From: Mariniphaga sp. | GTDB taxonomy: Bacteria; Bacteroidota; Bacteroidia; Bacteroidales; Prolixibacteraceae | DNA: 49,119 bases | Direction of reading: 5' to 3' | Assembly: GCA_024636975.1 (NCBI GenBank) | Contig: JAGXGA010000043.1 | Coordinates: 1 to 49,119, forward strand | Shown: positions 1 through 5,405 of the stretch, piece after piece | How positions within the stretch are numbered: the first letter of the stretch is position 1 | How the letters are laid out: each line of letters starts with the position of its first letter | Position numbers and translations under genes: made by a program | Notes under the pieces: model-generated | What the model saw: only the letters and a program-made list of their open reading frames with translations | Told to the model about the DNA's origin: nothing | Database searches by the model: none

Positions 1-2
1 GA

Positions 3-53
3 TTCTTGCTCTACGAAAAAGATAAATCAATGGAACCAGGCAAACTTATGTGA
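3..53 (+). CDS. 3' end of an unidentified gene (partial, uncertain)
   Basis: Frame 3 is open from the window edge to a TGA at 51-53 and reads FLLYEKDKSMEPGKLM. Frame 1 is also open from the edge to a TAA at 91-93, so the choice between them is a guess. The frame-3 composition looks more like a protein tail. If real, this gene lies upstream of the DUF6573 gene and probably belongs to the same mobile-element module. No function can be assigned. Confidence 0.2.
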   Translation, partial: FLLYEKDKSMEPGKLM

Positions 54-140
54 GTCGTTGTGTATTAAAAGGAATGCAGTATTCGGAAAGTAAGGGAACG
101 CAATAATAATTGAAAATACTAGAGTTTAGTTCACCCCAGG

Positions 141-200
141 CGGTTGCTCTTCGTGGCAACCGTCCTTCGGATGCGTTCATTCCGATGCTAATCGGAATGA
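141..200 (+). ncRNA. Cluster of three hairpins upstream of the DUF6573 gene
   Basis: Three consecutive hairpins are visible. The first is CGGTTGC (141-147) with GCAACCG (156-162). A small TCC-TTC-GGA hairpin follows directly. The third is a perfect 10-bp stem, TCATTCCGAT (177-186) with ATCGGAATGA (191-200), around a GCTA loop. No long ORF covers the stretch. It could be a structured leader, a small RNA or an origin/transfer site of a mobile element. The sequence shows the folding potential only; whether it is transcribed is unknown. Confidence 0.4.
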
Positions 201-311
201 CATGCACCCCGTTGACCTCATCCGGGATAGCTCAATGTGGTACGCCAAAAATTTAAGTTTAACGGCGTGCCAGATGCCATTATAAGTCCGCAGGGCAAGC
301 GGCGATCTATT

Positions 312-746
312 ATGAATGATTTCAAAAATTTAAAACCCATTTCAGTTTACTCTACAAAACAAGCCGTAGATGACGGTTTTTTGATTCAAGTTGATCAAAA
401 GATTTCCATGGAAGCTGGGATCCGTCATCCAGTTTACCTGACCCTCGCAGTTTGGGACAAATATGTTGAAGTTCCCAAAGGAATGGAAGGCCATCAGGAT
501 CAGTCGGGCCGGTTATGGGATGTTTTGTTCATGTTCGCCTTTTTCGCCCGGAAGGAACCTTCTTCCAGTTTGCTTTTTAAGCTATTGATCCAACTGCCAG
601 ATACTGGTGATTGGGAGCAGAACGAAAAAGCAGTGGAAAGATCGAACCGGCTGTTGCGAGAAGTCACTCTCAAAGCCCTGATTACAGCCCGGGATTTTGA
701 TGATCCGTCGCCTGCGATTTTCATTATGAAACCATTTGAAGATTAA
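312..746 (+). CDS. DUF6573 family protein
   Basis: This 144-residue soluble protein of unknown function matches the DUF6573 pattern as I recall it. An ISVYSTKQAVDDGFLIQV opening is followed by an EAGIRHPVYLTLAVW segment, a GRLWDVLFMFAFFAR segment, and a PAIFIMKPFED ending close to the usual PAITIMLPED form. The frame stays open upstream to 237, but the ATG at 312 puts the conserved block at the N-terminus. Genes of this type usually sit on plasmids and integrative conjugative elements next to replication, transfer or antirestriction genes. Here a 9-bp hairpin and a small zinc-ribbon gene follow, which suggests a short mobile-element operon rather than part of the PUL. No signal peptide or membrane segment is seen. 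Confidence 0.7.
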   Translation: MNDFKNLKPISVYSTKQAVDDGFLIQVDQKISMEAGIRHPVYLTLAVWDKYVEVPKGMEGHQDQSGRLWDVLFMFAFFARKEPSSSLLFKLLIQLPDTGDWEQNEKAVERSNRLLREVTLKALITARDFDDPSPAIFIMKPFED

Positions 747-748
747 CG

Positions 749-773
749 AATTCTGACGTTTGTTGTCAGAATT
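749..773 (+). other. Intercistronic hairpin between the DUF6573 and zinc-ribbon genes
   Basis: AATTCTGAC (749-757) pairs perfectly with GTCAGAATT (765-773) around a 7-nt loop. It starts two bases after the DUF6573 stop and ends seven bases before the AGGAGG ribosome binding site of the next gene. No T-run follows, so it is more likely a transcript-processing or 3'-end-protecting element than a terminator. Confidence 0.5.
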
Positions 774-791
774 AAATGATAGGAGGTATTG

Positions 792-1007
792 ATGATGAGA
801 TACAAAGATGATCCAAGACAAATTGCTGTGCGTTATCCGAGTTACTGCGAAAAGTGCCAGGTTCGTTTGCCTCGTGGTACTGTAGCCTATTACTGGGCAC
901 GAACCCGCACGCTGCTATGTTCTGATTGCGGAGAACCGGAATTCCGAAGCTTTCTTTCGGCAGCTGCAGATGAAGAAGTCTATGGCGGAAGAGGAAATCC
1001 TTTTTAG
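792..1007 (+). CDS. Small zinc-ribbon protein
   Basis: This is a 71-residue protein with two CxxC pairs, YCEKCQ near residue 16 and LCSDCG near residue 38, separated by about 20 residues. The arrangement fits a treble-clef or zinc-ribbon fold binding one zinc ion. The ATG at 792 is chosen because a strong AGGAGG site lies at 781-786, five bases upstream; a TTG at 789 in the same frame is too close to it. The tail is acidic and ends in GGRGNPF. It follows the DUF6573 gene and is closed by a terminator, so the two probably form one transcript. The specific function is unknown; DNA binding or protein docking in a mobile-element context is possible. Confidence 0.65.
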   Translation: MMRYKDDPRQIAVRYPSYCEKCQVRLPRGTVAYYWARTRTLLCSDCGEPEFRSFLSAAADEEVYGGRGNPF

Positions 1008-1018
1008 GCTGAACCACC

Positions 1019-1039
1019 GGGGTCGAGTGCCCCTTTTTT
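1019..1039 (+). terminator. Intrinsic terminator of the left-edge operon
   Basis: GGGG (1019-1022) pairs with CCCC (1030-1033), with a possible T-G closing pair inside, and six T residues follow directly at 1034-1039. It starts 12 bases after the stop of the zinc-ribbon gene. The stem is short but GC-only, and the U-tract is clean. Confidence 0.6.
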
Positions 1040-1282
1040 GTTCGTTCTCTTTTTCAGGAAAATTATGTTGCAATAGTTCCAGCCTTTTTGAACTATCTGA
1101 GAAGTGATCATGACGTTTTCGGGAGTTTCACGAGATTATTTTTGCTCATTTTAGATCAGTCGAAGTTTATACGGAAAGAAGACAAGTTCGCCGGATATTC
1201 AATGCGTAGCATAAAAAGAACTTGGAATAAATTGTAGGAAGTAGAAATATCGCCACTCGCCGTCAGATGATCTCTATATATT
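1040..1282. other. Intergenic region between the mobile-type genes and PUL 1
   Basis: About 240 bp without a supportable gene lie between the left-edge terminator and the converging 3' end of the MFS gene. I see no clear hairpin terminator for the leftward operon, no tRNA and no obvious attachment repeat. It is the natural place for a junction between the element-type genes and the PUL. Confidence 0.4.
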
Positions 1283-2599
1283 TTAGCGATCATGGGTTTC
1301 CTTTACCAACCATTTCGCGATTACTTCAAGAGGAACTCCTTTTGTTTCAGGCATCATAAAATGGACGAACAACAGTTGTAAAATCATAAAAAAGGTAAAA
1401 ATACCGAAGATTAATTGGGGTGTTAGTGCATTAATTAGAACAGCTCCCAATAGGGCGGTAATCGCAGCAAATACATTTAATATGCCGGATCCCCAGGCTT
1501 GGCCGAATGATCTTACTTCTGTTGGGAATATTTCAGGAATAAAGACAAATATTACTGCTCCTTGTCCCACAGCATGAGATGCAACAAAGAGCAAAAGAAA
1601 AATAAGCGTGAACAGAGGGGAGGTATTTATATAAAAGCTTAAGGCAACCATCGATAGGCTAATAATGTAACCGATAGATCCAATGTACATCAGCTGTTTT
1701 CTGCCAAGTTTGTCGATAAGGGAAATGCCAACAAATGTGAAGATTAAGTTGATTAGTCCAACCGAAACTGAGCTTAGCAGTGATTCAGATGTGCCAAGCC
1801 CCGTTTTCCCCAAAAGCTCCGGAACGTAAAATAATATAAAACTAATACCGGATAGCTGATTGAAAAGTGCCATTAAAAATGACAGTAGAAGTATTCGATT
1901 GTATTTGCCCGAAAAGAGGCGTGAATTGCTCGTTGTATTTTTAGTGAACAATTTTTTTATATGTACACTTAATTTAGATGTATTTGTTTTTGAGGCCTGA
2001 ACTTTGTTATTTTTCAGCAACAGCCATCGTGGACTTTTTGGGATGCTAAAGATAAGAATGGTGTAAATTGCCGCGGGAAGTAGTTCAATACCAATCATTA
2101 TTCTCCAGCTATTTTCTTCAAGAATTCCCTGCAGTAAGTAGTTGGAAAAATATGCCATAAGAATTCCAAGCACAATGTTGAATTGGAAGAGCATAGTCAT
2201 ACGCCCACGATTATGGGCTTCAGAAATTTCAGAAATATAGGTAGGAGCTGCTATTGTAGCCAAACCTATTCCAAGACCGCCTAGAAATCTAAAGAAAGAA
2301 AAGATGTAAGGATTTGGGGCTAAGGATGCTCCCAATATGGCTACTGTGCATAGAAAGCCAACCAGTATAAGTGTAGATTTACGACCAAACCTATCGGTAG
2401 GATGACCACCTATCATGGCTCCAAATACGATTCCCCACAGTGTCATAGAAATTATCAGTGTACCGTGAATCCAATCTGATGTATTCCATATCTCTTTAAC
2501 AGCCAAGTTAACCCCGGATATAACAACTGTGTCAAATCCCATTAGAAAACCTGCCATTGATGCTTTAAGGACATGTTTTAAAGAGCTGCTGTTTTTCAT
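1283..2599 (-). CDS. Sugar porter family MFS transporter
   Basis: A 438-residue inner-membrane permease, about 12 hydrophobic segments, of the sugar-porter branch of the major facilitator superfamily (XylE/GLUT-like), expected to import a monosaccharide by proton symport. Diagnostic motifs are present: GFDTVVISG in TM1, DRFGRKSTLI after TM2, PKSPRWLLLKN before the central loop (Lys where PESPRW is usual), DKLGRKQ in the second half, and the PETKG signature near the C-terminus. The length is at the short end of the 440-480 range. It lies 46 bp downstream of the LacI gene on the same strand, with a LacI-operator-like site between them. Mannose released by PUL 1 is the likely substrate, inferred from context only. 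Confidence 0.88.
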   Translation of the reverse strand: MKNSSSLKHVLKASMAGFLMGFDTVVISGVNLAVKEIWNTSDWIHGTLIISMTLWGIVFGAMIGGHPTDRFGRKSTLILVGFLCTVAILGASLAPNPYIFSFFRFLGGLGIGLATIAAPTYISEISEAHNRGRMTMLFQFNIVLGILMAYFSNYLLQGILEENSWRIMIGIELLPAAIYTILIFSIPKSPRWLLLKNNKVQASKTNTSKLSVHIKKLFTKNTTSNSRLFSGKYNRILLLSFLMALFNQLSGISFILFYVPELLGKTGLGTSESLLSSVSVGLINLIFTFVGISLIDKLGRKQLMYIGSIGYIISLSMVALSFYINTSPLFTLIFLLLFVASHAVGQGAVIFVFIPEIFPTEVRSFGQAWGSGILNVFAAITALLGAVLINALTPQLIFGIFTFFMILQLLFVHFMMPETKGVPLEVIAKWLVKETHDR

Positions 2600-2633
2600 T
2601 TGAAATCGTAAAAATTATCTCGTTTAATTAAAA

Positions 2634-2652
2634 CGCTTAATCGATCTAGCGC
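2634..2652 (-). promoter_or_regulatory. Candidate LacI operator O3 upstream of the MFS gene
   Basis: Read on the minus strand, GCGCTAGATCGATTAAGCG matches operator O1 (GTGCTAAACCGATTTAGTG) at 14 of 19 positions. It is itself a near-palindrome around a central CG, as LacI-family sites are. It overlaps the end of the LacI gene and lies 35 bp before the MFS start, where it could control the permease separately. The motif is seen; regulation is inferred. Confidence 0.45.
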
Positions 2653-3674
2653 TTGCTTTTTTGTGACGATCCTCTGGGAATTAAAGTTGTTGATAAATTA
2701 ATAGTGTCATTTACTCTGTCACTTTCTTTTGTCTGTAGTTTTCGTAAAAGTGTGTCTATGGCAATTTGTGCAATTGTTTCTATTGGTTGCGCTACCACAG
2801 TTATGTCGGGTTTATGAATCCGAAACAAATCATGATCATCAAAAGCGACTATTGCCATATCATCCGGGATTTTTAGGTTCAGGCTAGTGATTGCTTCAAG
2901 GCCGCTAATTGCAAGATAGTTTGTTCCAAATACCAATGCCTCCAAATCATTATTCTTCTCAATAATCTGTTTAATATCGTCAACATAATCATGAAGATTA
3001 GACTTAAATGGAAAAGCAAAGACGAGAGGAGTTAAATGATGATGTTTCATCGCTTCTTGGTAACCAATAATCCTGTCTTCTTTTTCGGGTTTGTCAAGCG
3101 CCAGTGCTATCAACCCAATATTTTTGTAACCGCGGTTAATCAAATGCTCTGTCGCAGTGTACATGCCTTCTCGGTTGTTAACCATTACGACATCAGTGGA
3201 CATATTCTCAAATTTTCGGTCGAACAAAACAATGTTCATGCCGGCATTAATCAATGTATTGATTTCTTTCTCAATCCCCATTGTAGGAGCAATTATGCAT
3301 CCATCTACCCCTAAAGTCGTAAACATTCTCAGAAACTCTTTGGCTCTGGTTTTGTTATTCTCGGTGCTACAATAAATAATTTTGTAGTTATTATTATATG
3401 CCTTATCTTCAATTAATTTCGCGATGCTGGCATAGAATGGGTTTGAGATATCCTCTACCATCAAGCCAATAATATTGGTTTTTCCGGTTCTTAGTCCTTG
3501 AGCCAACTGGTTGGGATGGTATTCAAGTTCCTGAACTTTTAGAAGTACTTTTTTAACAAGTTTATCGCTTATTCTTTTTTCCTTCGCTTTACCATTCAAT
3601 ATAAATGAAACTGTTGTTTTAGAAATATTGAGGTTTTTGGCTATATCATTTATCGAGACCCTTGCTTTTGCCAT
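2646..3674 (-). CDS. LacI family transcriptional regulator
   Basis: A 342-residue one-component repressor of the LacI/GalR family. The N-terminus carries the helix-turn-helix SINDIAKNLNISKTTVSFIL (about residues 7-26) and the hinge segment ending YHPNQLAQGLRTGKT. The rest is a periplasmic-binding-protein-like sensor domain, starting IIGLMVEDISNPFYA and including AIVAFDDHDLF near the C-terminus. Length is normal. It is transcribed divergently from the GH92-led block and leads the MFS gene. Two matching palindromes lie in the divergent promoter region and a weaker copy before the MFS gene, so it is the obvious repressor of PUL 1. The inducer is probably a mannose derivative, inferred from the neighbouring enzymes. 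Confidence 0.92.
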   Translation of the reverse strand: MAKARVSINDIAKNLNISKTTVSFILNGKAKEKRISDKLVKKVLLKVQELEYHPNQLAQGLRTGKTNIIGLMVEDISNPFYASIAKLIEDKAYNNNYKIIYCSTENNKTRAKEFLRMFTTLGVDGCIIAPTMGIEKEINTLINAGMNIVLFDRKFENMSTDVVMVNNREGMYTATEHLINRGYKNIGLIALALDKPEKEDRIIGYQEAMKHHHLTPLVFAFPFKSNLHDYVDDIKQIIEKNNDLEALVFGTNYLAISGLEAITSLNLKIPDDMAIVAFDDHDLFRIHKPDITVVAQPIETIAQIAIDTLLRKLQTKESDRVNDTINLSTTLIPRGSSQKSKR

Positions 3675-3875
3675 TTTTTATAAATGTTGAATGTGGTTTT
3701 TATTCGGTTTACCCAGTTAGTTCGTTGTTTAAATAAAATGAAAGATTAGAATGAGCTGAATTATTTTTCAGAATGATTCTGCACAGATGTATCAACTCTT
3801 TTTCAGACGACGAAACTAAAGAATAAAAATTCTAAATATTTTTTCAATTTTCTTTTTTTCTTTTTCCAAATAATT

Positions 3876-3883
3876 TATATTTG
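3876..3883 (+). promoter_or_regulatory. Bacteroidota -7 box for the PUL 1 operon
   Basis: TATATTTG fits the TAnnTTTG primary-sigma -7 consensus of Bacteroidota. Only T-rich sequence, with no clean TTTG, lies at the expected -33 distance. Transcription would start around 3890, inside operator O1, so a bound LacI protein would block the promoter. The leader would be about 140 nt and would include O2. Confidence 0.5.
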
Positions 3884-3887
3884 TGTC

Positions 3888-3906
3888 GTGCTAAACCGAT
3901 TTAGTG
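3888..3906 (+). promoter_or_regulatory. LacI-type operator O1
   Basis: GTGCTAAACCGATTTAGTG contains the palindrome CTAAACCGATTTAG (3891-3904) with the central CG typical of LacI-family operators. It begins five bases after the -7 box. Its first 16 bases recur exactly at 3983. Confidence 0.75.
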
Positions 3907-3982
3907 ATCTTTTTTAACTTGTTTTTTAATTTTCTATTGATAGTTTAATAACGACGGGAAATTAATATATTTTTTTGAAAAT

Positions 3983-4001
3983 GTGCTAAACCGATTTACT
4001 A
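3983..4001 (+). promoter_or_regulatory. LacI-type operator O2
   Basis: GTGCTAAACCGATTTACTA shares its first 16 bases with O1. The centre-to-centre distance is 95 bp, about nine helical turns, which suits DNA looping by a LacI-family protein if it forms tetramers. It lies about 30 bp before the first start codon. Confidence 0.7.
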
Positions 4002-4031
4002 AAACTAATAAAATAAGAAAAACAGGACTTG

Positions 4032-5393
4032 ATGATGCCTAACCTTATAAGGGTAATACTATTGATTGTTATGGTATCTTGTGTAGCCATTTCATGTAAA
4101 AATAATAATAGTGGAGCTGATTATTATTCACTAACCAATACTTTATTGGGAGCAAAAGGCAAAGGTTTTGGAGAAAGGCAACGTTACCTCGAAGCCGGTT
4201 ATACCTTTCCGGGTCCTACACTTCCCTTCGGAATGGTACAATTCATGACTACATTTTTCGATCCCAACAAAGGATTCGTAATCAATCAGATGAGTGGTGC
4301 CGGCTGCCATAATATGGGTAACTTTCCAATGTTACCGCTTTCGGGTAATTTAGAGGCATCACCAAAAGACATGATGGGGTTTACCCCGAATATACAAATA
4401 GAAGAAGCGCACGCAGGTTATTACAAAGCAAACCTATTTAGCAACACAAGTTGCGAACTCACAGCAACTAACAGAACCGGATTTGCCCGCATTAACTTTA
4501 ATACTACAGATAAAGGCTCGATTATAATAGCTACTGGAATTAATTCTACTGAAATTTTAGAAGCCGAAGTCGAAATAACCGGTCCAAATTCGTTTGAAGG
4601 TATGGCCGACGGAGGCAACTTTTGCGGCGCAAACAGTAAATACAAAATTTATTTTGCAGGAGAATTTAACAGCAATGCAGAAACTTTTGGTACATGGATG
4701 GAAGATTCTTTACTGACGCAAGCGACCTCGGCCAAAGATCAAAATTCGGGAGTTTATTTCACGTTTAATAATGAAGAACAGTCCGAAGTACTATATAAAG
4801 TGGGAATTTCGTATGTATCCGTCGAAAATGCAAAGCAAAACCTGAGAACCGAAAAACCTGGTTGGGATTTTGCATCGATTAAGAAAAAGGCAGAAAATGA
4901 ATGGAACGATGTACTTGCTTTGATTAATGTTGAAGGCGGTTCGGAAGACAAAACGATCCAATTTTACTCACATCTTTATCATTGCTTCGCTCATCCAAGT
5001 GTGTTAAACGATGTAAACGGCGAATATATAGGTGCTGACTTTGAAATTCACACAGTTGAAAACGGCGATTATTATACGGCTTTCAGTAACTGGGACACCT
5101 ATCGTACACAAATCCAGCTATTAAGTATGTTAGTCTCTGAAAAAGCTTCGAAAATGGTTCCCAGCTTGTTATCTTTCTCCGAACAGTCGGGCGGTGGATT
5201 ACCATGCTGGGTTTGTGCCAACTTTGAAACCGGCATTATGCAGGACGACCCAAGTTCGGCTCTAATCGCCAATGCGTATGCTTTTGGTGCCAAGGATTTT
5301 GACACTTCAGAAGCATTGAAAACGATGCGTCGTGGTGTCGAGATTCCTTCCGAGTGGGGCACTCAACAATCACCACCTAACTTCACCACCTAA
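4032..5393 (+). CDS. C-terminally truncated GH92 alpha-mannosidase-like lipoprotein
   Basis: A 453-residue protein matching the first three-fifths of a GH92 alpha-mannosidase. It has a lipoprotein signal (cysteines in VSC and ISC near residues 15-20), the N-terminal beta-sandwich motifs AGYTFPGPTLPFGMVQF and MSGAGCHNMGNFPMLP, and the start of the helical barrel (FSNWDTYRTQIQLL, PSSALIANAYAFGAKDF). It stops after ALKTMRRGVEIP. Complete neighbours are 760 and 794 residues and carry another 300 or so, including the NEPxHH general-acid motif and the GNEDxGQMSAWYV base motif, both absent here. It should therefore be catalytically dead, though it could still bind glycan or be a decaying pseudogene. 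The last codons lie in a 13-bp tandem repeat. It is first gene of the operon and 12 bp from the next. Confidence 0.8.
   Translation: MMPNLIRVILLIVMVSCVAISCKNNNSGADYYSLTNTLLGAKGKGFGERQRYLEAGYTFPGPTLPFGMVQFMTTFFDPNKGFVINQMSGAGCHNMGNFPMLPLSGNLEASPKDMMGFTPNIQIEEAHAGYYKANLFSNTSCELTATNRTGFARINFNTTDKGSIIIATGINSTEILEAEVEITGPNSFEGMADGGNFCGANSKYKIYFAGEFNSNAETFGTWMEDSLLTQATSAKDQNSGVYFTFNNEEQSEVLYKVGISYVSVENAKQNLRTEKPGWDFASIKKKAENEWNDVLALINVEGGSEDKTIQFYSHLYHCFAHPSVLNDVNGEYIGADFEIHTVENGDYYTAFSNWDTYRTQIQLLSMLVSEKASKMVPSLLSFSEQSGGGLPCWVCANFETGIMQDDPSSALIANAYAFGAKDFDTSEALKTMRRGVEIPSEWGTQQSPPNFTT
5370..5393 (+). repeat. 13-bp tandem duplication at the truncated GH92 stop
   Basis: TCACCACCTAA occurs at 5370-5380 and again at 5383-5393, an offset of 13 bp. 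The second copy supplies the stop codon. It marks the point where the GH92 frame loses its C-terminal half and may be the scar of a deletion. Confidence 0.5.
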
Positions 5394-5405
5394 AAAAAAC
5401 AATCT

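Larger units (their letters stand above)
3675..4031. promoter_or_regulatory. Divergent control region between lacI and PUL 1
   Basis: This 357-bp AT-rich spacer has no gene. Besides the promoter and operators listed separately, it holds a 13-bp palindrome CAGAATGATTCTG (3769-3781). A half-operator TAAACCGAA lies on the minus strand at 3704-3712, in the probable lacI leader, which may allow autoregulation. A weak minus-strand promoter box TAGTTTCG (3811-3818) is one base off TAnnTTTG and could drive lacI. Confidence 0.55.

Noticed and set aside
237-311. Upstream extension of the DUF6573 frame
   Set aside because: The extra 25 residues are not part of the conserved block, and the ATG at 312 gives a natural start.
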